A stretch of 64,000 bases of DNA, from contig JAPVLO010000153.1 of the NCBI GenBank assembly GCA_027257055.1, positions 620,001-684,000 on the forward strand. Direction: 5' to 3'. The notes beneath the pieces were generated by a model. It was given only the letters and a program-made list of their open reading frames with translations. It ran no database searches and was not told the origin of the DNA. Positions within the stretch are counted from its first letter, which is position 1. Every line of letters begins with the position of its first letter. The stretch is from Cephalopachus bancanus (Eukaryota > Chordata > Mammalia > Primates > Tarsiidae). A program made the translations under genes and the position numbers. Positions 1 through 10,810 of the stretch are shown here, one piece after another.

Positions 1-474
1 TATGGGTTGTCTCCCCACTCTCTACATGGTTTATTTTGCTTTAAAGAAGTTTGCAGTATGATGAGATCCCATTTATCAATCTTATCTCTTATGGCAGGAC
101 TTTTGGAATTTTAATCAGGAATTGGTTATCTATTCCAATTTCTGTAAGAGTGTCTTATAGTTGGAAGTTTTATGTTTAGGCTTTTGATCCATTTAGAGTT
201 GATTTTTGTGTATGGTGATAGGTAGGGGTCCTGTTTTATTCTTCTGTATATGATCTGCTGGTTTTCTCAGCACCATTTACTGAATAGGTTCTCCTCTCCC
301 TGGTGGTTGTTGTTGGAGGCTTTGTAGAAGATAAGTTGTTTGAGAAATTTAGGTTTTGCTTCCGGAATCTCTACTCTGTTCCATTGGTCTATATGCCAGT
401 ATCAGACTATTTTGATTATTGCTTTGTAATAAAGTTTAAAATATGAGAATGTGATTCCCCTTGCTTTGTTTCTT
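1..474 (-). mobile_element. L1 fragment (ORF2 3' half), left part of a split element
   Basis: Reverse-complement reading gives typical L1 ORF2 sequence coding for the region downstream of the reverse transcriptase. It stops at TGCTTTGTTTCTT (462-474), and the same 13 bases recur at 7869-7881, where the ORF2 text resumes without a gap. This is therefore the left part of an older L1 split by the element at 475-7868. Its 3' end lies beyond the window start. Confidence 0.85.
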
Positions 475-627
475 CCCTTTTTAAATGATTTTTAAAATTA
501 ATTTACATAAAATTCTGAATGAGAAAATTATAAAGACACAACAAAGATCAGTGAATATCAGAAGTCAAAGTTGGGAAGAAGGAATGGACGGCGATGGGCA
601 TGTAAGATGATAGAACATCCTTTATTA
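475..627 (-). other. Possible L1 3' transduction (non-L1 segment between TSD and L1 tail)
   Basis: About 150 bases lie between the left TSD (462-474) and the T-rich L1 tail at 628-661. They do not resemble L1. A T-rich stretch (CCCTTTTTAAATGATTTTTA) sits just inside the TSD, which could be a decayed second poly(A) tail. This fits read-through of the source L1 poly(A) signal and mobilisation of flanking DNA. A later unrelated insertion or rearrangement is the alternative. Confidence 0.5.
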
Positions 628-959
628 TGATTTTTCTTTTTTCTTTTTCTTTTTTTATTTTAAAGATGTGGGGTACAATTCAGGGTTAGCTATATAAATG
701 TTCATTATGCAGGTACCCTTGTTGATGAGTTGTAACCCTATCTCCCCTGGCACTTTCCCTTAACTGTCAATCCCACCCCCACTCCCCTGGCAGTTTCTCA
801 CTACTGCCAAGCCCTTTCTTATAGTATTATGATAATTGTTCAAGGTTCACTGATGAGTGAGAACATATGGTACTCTGTTCTTTGTTTCTGTGATAGATCT
901 CTGAATATGATTTACTCTAAATCAATCCAAGTTGCTGCAAAGTTCATATGTTTGTCTTC

Positions 960-3900
960 ATGGTTGCATAATATTCCAGTGTGTATATGTACCACATTTT
1001 AAAAAATCCAGTTTAGCTTCGATGGGCAGCATGATTGGTTCCATGTTTTTGCTACTGTGAATAGAGTTGCAACAAGCATGCATGTGCAGGTATCTTTTTT
1101 GTAGAATGATTTGAGTTCCTCTGGATATATTCCCAATAGGGGGATTGCTAGGCCATATGGAAGGCCAATTTCTAGTTCTTTCAGAAATCGCCACACTGTC
1201 TTCCAAAGAGGTTGCACTAGTTTGCATTTTCACCAGCAGTGTAGATGCGTTCCTTTTTCTCCTCAATCTGCCAGTATCTGTTGTTGTTTGTTTTATTAAT
1301 GATGGCCATTCTTACTGGGGTTAGGCAGTATCTCAATGTGGTTTTGATTTGCATTTCTCTGATGATGAGTGAGGCTGAGCACTTTTTCATGTGTCTGTTG
1401 GCTGCCTGTACATCTTCTTTTGAGATGTGTCAATTCATGTCTTTTGCCCACTTTTTAATGGGGCTGTTTGTGTTTTTTTCCTTTTGGTATGTTTTGAGTT
1501 CCTTGTAGATCCTAAATATTAGAACTTTGTCAGATATACAGTTGGAAAATATTTTCTCCAATTCTGTGGGCTATCTTCCTGTTCTCTTAATGGTTTCTTT
1601 TGCTTTGTAGAAGCTCGTCAGTTTGATGAGTTCCTACTTGTCTATTTCTTATGATATGGACACTTAGGGTTTTGATCAGGCATTGGTTGCCAGTTCCAAT
1701 TTCCATAAGGGCATCTCCTGAACTTTCTAAGATTCTTACAGCTTGAGGTTTTACGTTTACGTCTTTGATCCATTTAGAGTTAATTTTTGTGTATGGTGAT
1801 AGGTAGCGGTCCTGTTTCAATCTTCTGCATGTGGTCAGCCAGTTTTCCCAGCACCATTTACTGAATAGGTTCTCTTCTCCCCAGTGGTTGTTGTTGGAGG
1901 CTTTGTCAAAAATGAGTTGGTTGAGAAACTGAGGCTTTGCTTCCAAAATCTCTATCCCGTACCATTGGTCTGTATGCCTGTGCTTGTTCCAATACCAAGT
2001 AGTTGTGATAACTGTAGCCTTATAGTATAGTTTGAAGTCTGGAAATGTGATACCTCCTTCTATGTTTCTTTTGCTAAAGATTGTTTTGGCTATTTGTGGT
2101 CATTTATGTTTCCATATGAATTTCTGTATTGTTATGTATGATGTTGGTAATGTAATTGGTGTTGTGTTGAATCTGTAGATTGCCTTTGGTAGGATGGACA
2201 TCTTAACAATGTTGATTCTTCCTATCCATGAGCTTGGAATATTTTTCCATTTGTTTGTGTCTTCTTGGATTTCTTTAAGAAGTGTTTTGTAGTTCTCACT
2301 GTAAAGGTCTTTCACTTCTCTTATAGGAATATGCCGAGGGACTTCATTTTTTGTGTGACTATTGTGAGTGGGATTGTGCTTTTATTTTGGTTTTCTGCCT
2401 TCTTGTTGTTGGTCTATAAGAATGCAGCTGTCTTTTGCACATTTCTTTTCTACCTGAGATTTTGCTGAAGTCCTTAATCAGTGCAAGCTGGTTTTTGACA
2501 GATTCTTTTGAATTTTCGAGGTATAGGATCATATTGTCAGCAAAGAGGGATAACTTGGCTTCCTCTTTTCCTATTTGGATACCTCTGTTTTCGTTCTCTT
2601 GTCTAATTGGACTTCCAATATAATGTTGAACAAGATGGATGAGAGTGCACAGTCTTGTCTTGTTTCAGTTTTCAAGGGAAATGTTTCCAATTTCTTTCCA
2701 TTTAGTAATATGTTAGTTGTGGGTTTATCGTAGATGGCACTTACTATTTTGAAGTATGTTCCTTGTATACCTAGGTGTTTGAAGGTTTTTATCAAGAAGG
2801 ATGCTGGATTTTATCAAAAGCCTTTTCTGCATCTAATGAGATAATCATGTAGTTTTTGTTTTTACATCTGTTGATGTGTTTAATTACATTTATGGTCTTG
2901 CAAATGTTGAATCAGCCCTGAATCTGGGGATGAAGCATATTTGTTTATGGTGGATGACTTTTGAGATGTGTTTTTGGATACAATTTGCTAGAATCTTGTT
3001 GAGGATGTTTGCATCTATGTTCGTAAGGAATATTGGCCTGTAGTTCTCATTTCTTGTTGGATCTCTACCTGGTTTACGTATTTGTGTGATTTTGGCTTTG
3101 TAAAATGATTTGGGGAGAATTCCATCTTTCTCAATTGCCTGGAATACTTTCAATAGGATTGGTATCAGCTCCTCCTTGTACATTTTGTAAACTCTGCTAG
3201 AAAGTCATCCAGTCCAAGGCTTTTTTTTTTGTAGGTAGTTTTCTCATGACAGAGTCAATTTCCTGAGTTGCTATTGGTCTATGTAGTGTCTCAATGTCTT
3301 CTTGTTTCAGTCTGGGGAGATTGTGTGATGTCAGAAAGTCCTCCATTTCATTTAGGTTATCAAGTTTGTTTCCATATAGGTGTACATAGTAATCTCTGAT
3401 AATATTTGTATTTCTTCAGGGTCAGTTGTGATTTGATCTTTTGTATTTCTGATTGTGTTTATTTGGGCTTTTTCTATAATTTTCTTGGTCATTCTGGCTA
3501 GTGGTTCATCAGTCTTGTTAATTATTTCAAAGAAACAACCTTTTGTTTTGTTGATGTTTTCCGTGATATTTTTGTCTTTTATGTCCCATATTTGGGTTCT
3601 TATTTTGTTGATTTGGATTCTTCTACTAAAGGTAGGGTTTTGGTGGTCTTCTCTTTCTAGCTCCCTTGGGTGATTTGATAGGCTCCCAACTTGTGATCTT
3701 TCCATTTTCTTGATGTGTGCTTGTTGAGATATAAATTCCCCTCTGAGAACTGTTTTCTTGGCACCCCAGAGGTTTTGGTAAGATGTTTCTTCATTTTCAT
3801 TTGTTTCTAGGAATCTTTTATTTTCTGTTTTGATTTTGGTGTTGACCCAGTAGTTCAGCACTGTGTTATTTAGTGTCCATGTCTTTGTGAACTTCAGGAA

Positions 3901-4680
3901 AATTTTGTTGGTGTTAATATTTATTTTTATTCCATTGTGGTCTGAGAAGATGCATATATTCAACCTTATGGAATTTGTTTGTGCTTGATTTGTGGCCAAG
4001 ATGTGATCAATCTTGGAGTACGTACCATTGGTGATGAGTAGAATGTATGTTCTGTGGTTGTTGTGTTGAATAATTTGTAGGTATCTATTAAGTCCATTTG
4101 ATTGAGTGCCACGTTTAGGTCCTGGAACTCCTTGTTGATTTTTTGCCTTGATGATCTATCTAGGGCTGTTAGCGTGGTATTCAAGTCCCCTGCTATATTT
4201 GTGTTAGAGTCAATATCTTTTTTAAGTTTGCTTAGTAGTTGCTTTATAAATGCTCATGTTACTGTGTTTGGTGCATATATGTTTAGGATGGATTGATCCT
4301 TTTATCATTATGTAGTTACCTTTTATACTTTTTAAATTTTTGATGGCTTAAAGGTTGTTTTTGTCTATATTAAGACCATGACTCCTGCCTTCTTTTGTGA
4401 TCCATTTGCCTGGAAACTCATTTTCCATCCTTTAACTTTGAGTCTGTGTGCGTCCTTTGTGGTGAGATGAGTTTCCTTGATGCAGTAAATAGTTAGGCCA
4501 TGGTTTCTTATCCAGTTTGCCATTCTGTGTCTTTTCAGTGGTGCATTTAGTTCATTCTCATTCAGGCTGCTTAATGAAATGTGATTGTTTATCCCTGTCA
4601 TGAGGTTTTCATGAAGTTTTTTCTCTGTTTGTTTGTTTTCTTTTGGCTTTGGGTTGATGTATGTGTGTCCTTTCAAGTTT
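960..4680 (-). pseudogene. L1 ORF2 remnant (endonuclease-reverse transcriptase), element B
   Basis: L1 ORF2p nicks target DNA with an APE-like endonuclease and copies L1 RNA with its reverse transcriptase. Here the frame is broken into pieces. A segment near 4365-4676 holds the endonuclease N-terminus (LNENELNAPLKRHRM, then IKETHLT, where the family usually has QETH, with the catalytic Glu kept). A segment at 2890-3183 holds the RT finger region ([13 protein letters not shown]). The RT active-site box, read from plus-strand 2519-2549, gives LFADN instead of FADD, so one catalytic Asp is lost. The C-terminal part (958-1266) includes the region before the stop. Many frameshifts and stops mean no full protein can be made. 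Family assignment is firm; the exact ends are approximate. Confidence 0.85.
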
Positions 4681-4739
4681 GTTGTTGCACTGTATTCTTT
4701 GTTGATTCTGGCTCTGCTGATCTCTTGGAAAGTGTGTGG

Positions 4740-5600
4740 TCATTCTTCTTCTTCTTTTTTTCCTTTCTTCTGTGCTTAATACCTTTTTAAGTGTCTACTA
4801 TAGACCTAGTCTGGAAGCTGCATAATCTCTTATGGATTGGATGTCTGGGGAATATTTTAATTCTCCATCACTGATGAAGTTGAACTTGGCTGGGCAGGAA
4901 ATTCTTGGTTGAAATATTTATCTTTGAGGACCTTGAATATTGGACTCCATCCCTTCTTGCTTGTAGTGTTTCTGCCAATAGATCTGTTGCTATTCTGTTT
5001 GTTTTTCTCTGGTAGGTAGTCTGACCTTCCTTTCTTGCTGACTTTGGGCTTTTTTTCTTTTGTACCTACTTTGTGCAAGTGGATTACTATGTGTCTAGGA
5101 GATGGTCTTCTCATTAGATGTCTTGGGATTCTCTGTATCTCTTCTGCTTGACTGATCACATCTCTGGTGAGTTGGGTAAAGTCTTCTTGGATTACCTCCT
5201 GGAATACTCACTCCATGTTGTTCTCCATTTTCCTTTCTCCTTCTGGGATACCAATCAGTTGTAGGTTTGACCTCTTGATATAACTGCACGTCTCTTGTAG
5301 GTTTTGTTCTTTTTTCTTTCTTTCTTTCTTTCGTTTTTGAGTTTTCTCTCTATGTTTTGTACAGATTGGGTTAATTCCATGTTCTGGTCTTCAAGTTCTG
5401 AGATTCTTTCTTCAGCTGGATTAATTATGCTTTCAATGCTTGTTATCTTATTATTTATTTTCTGGATGAAATTTTTATTGCCAAAATCTCTGTTACAAGT
5501 TCTTTCAGTGTTGCATCTTGTCTTTCTTGAGTCTTATTCATTCATTTCATCCATTCTCTAACCCCTGTCGTATTCTGGGGTCAGTCATTATTGACTTCCC
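4740..5600 (-). pseudogene. L1 ORF1 remnant (RNA-binding protein), element B
   Basis: L1 ORF1p is a trimeric coiled-coil, RNA-binding chaperone that coats L1 RNA. The open piece at 4857-5159 contains the C-terminal half: RIPRHLMRRPSPRHIVIHLH corresponds to the end of the RRM-like domain, and KGWSPIFKVLKDKYFNQEF to the C-terminal domain (family form ARRAWSPIFKVLK). Upstream, the coiled-coil portion is recognisable only in broken frames and is interrupted by TTTC-type simple sequence around 5310-5335. Order relative to ORF2 is normal. It is not intact. Confidence 0.75.
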
Positions 5601-6114
5601 TTATTTGGACTCCAAGATCAGATTTTCCAGGCATTTTTTGTCTTTGTTACACTTGAAATTACCTGTGGTCTTCCATTGTTTTTTCCTAACTTGTGACAGT
5701 TCTCTTGAGTTTCTCTTTAGTTCTATTATTCAGTGTCTGTGGGAGAGGCTTTCACTTCTGATGTTTGCTCAGCCCTCTATTCTCCCCGACCCAGGCTCTG
5801 GATTTGTTCTATTTTGAAATAGGACTGTGGGTGGGAAGCTTTGCTGTCTCTTTGAAAGTTGAATAAGGTAGGGGATGGGGAGCTAGGATTCAGAAACCAC
5901 TTGCAAATTACAATGATTGTGATATGTGTTTCCTGAGACCCACTCCCCACCACCACTCTATATGATGATGCAATAGGTATGTGTGTATACTCCTTGAGTC
6001 CAAGAAACAGTGACAGCAATGAGGAGCACAGAGAAAAATAGAATAAAATAAGATGGACAAGATTTAAAAAAAAAAACACGGAACAATGAAAGTAAAAGCC
6101 AAAGAAAAATATTG

Positions 6115-6156
<42 letters not shown>

Positions 6157-7868
6157 CAAAACAAACTGAAATAACAACAAAGTGAAACAAAACAAATAAC
6201 AACAACAACAAAAACCCAAGAAAACTAAACACACACACCTAGCATAAAATGAATGGAGAAGAAAAAGAGAGAAACTAGAGTTAAAAAACAAAAGGAATTC
6301 AATTGAATCCACACACATATATTGACACACACCTTAAACTAAAAATAAATAAATAAAATAGAAGAAAAAAAGGGCAAAACAAACCAATAACAAAAAAACT
6401 GAAAGATGAACACTCAGTCATTCACATGGACACGTAAACAGAAAAAAAAGAAGAATAAAGAAAGAAAAAGGAAAGAAATAAGGGTGGGATGCAGATCAAA
6501 CTCTCACATGCACATTCATGCACAAAGGAAAAATATTTTAAAAATAGACAAACTAGCAAACAGGCCAAAAATTTTTAAAAATTAAAAAAATTAAATATAA
6601 GAAAAAAAAAAATCCCTGCCTTCTTGTGGCAGGTTCTGTAATTGTTTCTCTTGCCTGCTCTGATATTTCTTGAAGTACTTCCACCTCTTTCACTTTCTCC
6701 AGTGATCAGAGCAGGGAAGGAGGAAGGGACAGTGGGGGTGGGTGGGGCTGCAGTCCTCCCCTCCCACTCTTATGTGGTCAGGGAGATCTCTTCCTATGGG
6801 GAGATGTGGAATTGTCTCTTCCCCAGGTATGTACTCACTACTCGTGGGGGTGCCCCAGCCTGGCCTATCCTGGAATAAAGTTCTCCTATTGTGACTGACG
6901 TCCAGGCTCCACCTGGACGTCTCAGTTGTCTCTCTCAGTTGTACCCTAGCTGTGTGGGTCTGACATTCAGAGGATTGCTGGAGAGTAGAGGGCTTGGATC
7001 AGCCCCAGACTCACCACTGTTCTCCTTGGAGTTCTTCCTCCTTTTCTGGCCATATACTTTGTCTTGTGACCAGATCAGGGTAGGGGGTGGGGCACCTGAG
7101 ACTCAGCACTCATCTGGTTCCTCCAAAGTTTGTGCTTTCAGGATATTCCCTCTGGGTCATGATCAACCCCTGTGTATTTGATCTGCCAGTCACAAAGATC
7201 GGGTATGTCCTCTGTAGTGAGCAAGTTGGAGCAGTCTCCTGCCCCACTTTCAAGATGATGGGTGGGGTGTCTCTTTCATCTTCTCTGGTGGGACTCTGCC
7301 TCTGGGCTCCCTCTGCAGCTTTTGCTGCTAGTGTCTGGCCAGGTGCTGAAGTAGTGAGGAAAAGCCTGGAGCCAGCAGTCTCTCCTGCTGCAGTGGTGAG
7401 GCAGAGCCTGGAGCCAGTAGTCTCTCTCTCTGCTGCTTCTTTAAAAGAAAACTCTTGTCTGTTTTTTTTTTTTTTAATGGTGCTTGGCTTCTGAGACCTG
7501 GGAAGTGCTAGCGATCATGCAGAGTAGCTGTAGTACCAGCTGCTTCACCAGGAGTGTACTGGCCACTTGCTCACGAGCCCCCACTTAGTCTCTCCAAGCA
7601 TTTTCTTCCCTGGAATGGTTTTGCTGATTTAGAAAAAAATTGGCTCGGCTTCTGCATCACAGGAATCACTAGGGTTTGAGCTGAGCAACTACAGCACCAG
7701 TAGCTGCACCAGGAGAGCCCTGGTCACTAGCTCCCTAGCCCTCGTCATTCAGCCACTCACACATCCACTCACTCACCAGCATGTACACAAAATTTTCCAT
7801 ACACTCATTCACTCACTCTGGGACTCGCATAGTCTGATGACTTGGGCGCCATCTTCCTGACCACCTTC
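5600..7868 (-). promoter_or_regulatory. L1 5'UTR / internal promoter region, element B
   Basis: Between ORF1 and the 5' end lie an A-rich zone on the plus strand (about 6050-6620) with a (CA)n tract at 6118-6153, then a GC-richer region 6640-7868. The 5'-most part holds two diverged repeat units: TGCTTGGCTTCTG at 7481 and TGGCTCGGCTTCTG at 7641, each followed by an agcaccag/gctgcaccaggag-like stretch, a period of about 161 bases. A shorter duplication (gcctggagccag, 7361 and 7409) lies inside. The AAGATGGCG motif near the 5' end resembles the YY1 site that sets the L1 start. Regulation is inferred from the family. Confidence 0.7.
6118..6153. repeat. (CA)n microsatellite
   Basis: Uninterrupted ACACAC run within the A-rich part of the L1 B 5' region. 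It explains the long Val-Cys open frames on the minus strand here. Confidence 0.95.
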
Positions 7869-8790
7869 TGCTTTGTTTCTTTTGCTCAGGATTGTTTTAA
7901 CTATTTGTGGTCATTGATGTTTCCATATGAATCTCTGTGTTGTAATTTCCAGGTCCAAGAAGAATGATGTTTGTAATTGTTTTGAATCTGTATGTTGCCT
8001 TGGGTAGGATGGACATCTTAACAACATTGATTCTTCTAATCCTTGAGCTTGGAATATTTTTTTCATTTGTTTCTGTCTTGTTTGATTTATTTGAGCAGTG
8101 TTTTGTAGTTTTCATTGTAAAGGTCTTTCACTTCTCCAGTTAGGAAGATATCAAAACATTTCGGGTTTTTTTTGTTGCTATTATGAATAGGATTGTACTT
8201 TTTATTTGGTTCTCTGCCCATTTGTTGTTGGTGTATAAAACTGCAAGTGTCTTTTGTACATTGATTTTGTACCCTGAGACTTTGTCAAAGTCCTTTTTCA
8301 GTGCAAGGAGGTTTCTGACAGATCCTCTTGGGGTTTCAAGGTATAGGATCTCTTTTCCTAGTTGAATACCTCTACTTTCCTTCTCTTGTATGATTGCTCT
8401 GGCTAAGACTTCCAACACTATGTTGAACAGGAGGGGTGAGAGTAGCCAGCCTTGTCTTGTTCCAATTTTCAGGAAAAGTCCTTCAATTTCTATCCATTTA
8501 GCAATGTTTTGGCAGTGGGTTTATCATAGATAAACTCTTACTATTTTGAAGTTTGTTCCCTCTATGCCTAGGTGTTCGAGGGTTTTTATCAAAAAGCGTT
8601 GGTGGATTTTATCAGAAGCTTTTTCAGCATCTAATGAGATAATCATGTGAATCATGTGGTTCTTGTTTTTATATCTGTTGATGTATTGAATTACATTTAT
8701 GGTATTGCCGATATTGAACCAGCCCTTCATCCTGGGGATGAAGCCTACTTGGTCATTGTAGATAATTTCTGAGATATTCCAGGCAGTCAA
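7869..8790 (-). mobile_element. L1 ORF2 fragment, right part of the split outer element
   Basis: Resumes the ORF2 text of 1-474 directly after the second TSD copy. Reverse-complement reading passes the RT region and ends near codons for [13 protein letters not shown] (8700-8770). At about 8790 the L1 text switches strand. Confidence 0.85.
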
Positions 8791-8945
8791 GAAAGACAGA
8801 ACTCTCCCCTAAATCATTTTATGAAGCTAACATATCACTGATACCAATCCAACAAAGGAAGAAAACTACAGGCTAATATCCCTGATGAACATAAATGCAA
8901 AAATTCTCAACAAGAATCTAGTAAATCAGATCTAACAACACATCT
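8791..8945 (+). mobile_element. Inverted 5' segment of the outer L1 (twin priming)
   Basis: Plus-strand L1 ORF2 text coding for the RT finger region ([12 protein letters not shown], then LISLMNINAKILN). It ends with codons for the stretch just upstream of the residues where the minus-strand part begins. This head-to-head layout is the product expected from twin-primed reverse transcription. Confidence 0.75.
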
Positions 8946-9440
8946 AAAATAAGATTTTAAATGCCTTAAATGAGGAACTGAGGAACTCTACCAAGAATAA
9001 TAATTTATGAGTTTGGCTATATAGTTTTGGAGCTTGGTTTGACAACTTAGATACTTCTTGGTTTAGATTGTCTTCTGTGAGATCAAAATTGCCCATTGAG
9101 TGACAGCTAGAGAGGTGAAATGTTATAACTTGCTTTTGCTTATTAATGGCTTTATAAGTATTCCTAAATGTTTGATAACTTTTACCTCTTCTTTTATTAT
9201 GAAATATTTAAAGAATACCAAAAATCTCCTCCCAATTGTTATTTTTAAAATGTACATATATCCCAAACAGATTACATAAAATGTTGATATTTCCTCATAT
9301 TGTATTTACTTAAGAATTTTTATTAAAAAAATAAAATGTTATAGAAACAACTAAGATTGTTTATATTCTTCACAGATTCTTCTTTTTCAAGTGTAGTCAC
9401 TTGCCTAAAGTCAAAGGGTATTCATAACTCATTTATGTAA
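8946..9440. other. Single-copy AT-rich sequence, no gene seen
   Basis: I see no coding signal, RNA gene or repeat that I recognise here. Confidence 0.6.
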
Positions 9441-10810
9441 TATAGCTTTATGTTTCTTAATTTTATGTGAATAATATCGTCCTGTATGTAACATTTTGCA
9501 GTTTATTTTTTAATTTAAAATTACATTTTTAAGGTTGATCTGTATGATATGTTTTATGGTTTGAATGTTGGCATCCCTCCCAAATTCATATGTTTGAACC
9601 TAATTCCCAATGTGATAGTATTAAAAAGTGGGCCCTTTGAGAGGTGATTAGGTCTGCCCTCATGACGAGATTCTTGCCGTTATGAAAGAGGCCCTGTTTT
9701 TCTCCACTTTCTTGTGAGGATGCAATGAGAAGGCACCATCTCAGAAGCAGAGGGCAATCCTTTATTTATCACTCATTAAATCTGGGGCACCTAGATGTTG
9801 ATTTTCCTAGCCTCCAGAACTGTGGGCAACATATTTCTATAGTTTATAAATTACTTGGTCTTAAATATTTTGTTACAGCAGCCTGAATGAACTAATACAT
9901 TACATGTAATTATAGTTCTTAATTTTAACTGTTGTATTATATGTCAGTCTATGACTCTAGCACAATTAATATTAGTTTTTCACTTCCATAAACAGTGCTA
10001 AAAATATGCATGTACATGTCTCATTATGCATATTATGTTTTATTATTCATATTGGAGACTTTGTCTAATGTGTCTAGTAGGTATTTGTATAGTTAAGTTA
10101 TAGAATATGCACACTGTCACATTTACTAGATATGGCAAAGCACTCTCAAAGTGATGACAATTTTTATTCACAGCCAGGTAATGCATAGACAGTTCCAGTT
10201 TCTCAGTCCCTTGCCGACTGTTGATTTTGCCAGACTTAAACATTTTTTGCTAATTTGATGTGTGTACTATGGTTTGCTATTATTGTTTTAATTTGTACCA
10301 GAAAAGTAGAGCATATTTTCAGATGTTTAGTGGCCATTCAGATTTCTATTTATGTAAATTGCATATTTATAGTCTTGCACATTTTTCTATCAGGTTATTT
10401 GAATTTTCCTTATTTATTTGTAGATGTATTTTTATATATTTGTATACTAATTATTGGACAGTTATTTGTGTTGTAATTTTCTCTGTCAATGACTTGTTTT
10501 TAAATTTTACTTATTTATTTAAGATTTATTTATTTATGTTTTTAAAATGTATTTATATATGACACTTTTTTATACAAAATGATCTTCCTATTAATTTTAA
10601 AGGACTTGAGTATATTTGTTTTTGTCCTTGTTGGTCTATGCTTTGATTTCTTAACAACATATTTTTTCTATCCCAATATCAGAGATTTTTTTCATGCGTC
10701 ATTTATTTGTGTATGCTATGTGACAGAGATGCCTAATTTTGCTTTTTCCACACAAATAATCAGCTTTTTATTTCTTTGGGAATCATCAACATCTTTTGGA
10801 TGTTGACTTT
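9440..10810 (-). mobile_element. Ancient L1 (L1M-type) 3' portion, interrupted by an MLT1-type LTR
   Basis: Strongly decayed text resembling the L1M end of ORF2 in antisense, for example a form of TCCATAAACAGTGCTA for the usual acaatgctgc stretch and CTTGCACATTTTTCTATCAGG for the usual tgcccatttttctattggg. The MaLR LTR at 9549-9899 sits inside it. Limits are approximate. Confidence 0.5.
9549..9899 (+). mobile_element. MaLR LTR (MLT1-type), solo
   Basis: Contains in order the MLT1 landmarks: CATATGTTTGAACCTAATTC, CCAATGTGATAGTATTA, GAGGTGATTAGGTC, CCTAGCCTCCAGAACTGTG, and the end GCAGCCTGAATGAACTAATACA. Plus orientation, about 350 bp, the usual LTR size. No internal region is attached. Confidence 0.85.

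Larger units (their letters stand above)
628..7868 (-). mobile_element. Full-length LINE-1 (element B)
   Basis: A minus-strand L1 with its T-rich tail at 628-661, 3'UTR to about 960, ORF2 remnant 960-4680, ORF1 remnant about 4740-5600 and a long 5'UTR to 7868. It is flanked by the 13-base TSD TGCTTTGTTTCTT (462-474 and 7869-7881) and splits an older L1. On its own strand the 5' end begins close to an AAGATGGCG motif (plus-strand 7847-7855), the position where L1s carry a YY1 site. About 7.2 kb makes it longer than element D, mostly because of the 5'UTR. Both ORFs contain stops and frameshifts, so it is not active. Confidence 0.88.

Noticed and set aside
5777..6330. Long minus-strand open frames with Val-Cys repeats
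   Set aside because: They are the translation of the (CA)n microsatellite and flanking A-rich L1 sequence, not a gene.
10255..10806. Hydrophobic plus-strand frames resembling membrane proteins
   Set aside because: AT-rich antisense ancient L1 gives Phe/Leu/Ile-rich translations by composition. No start context or conservation evidence.
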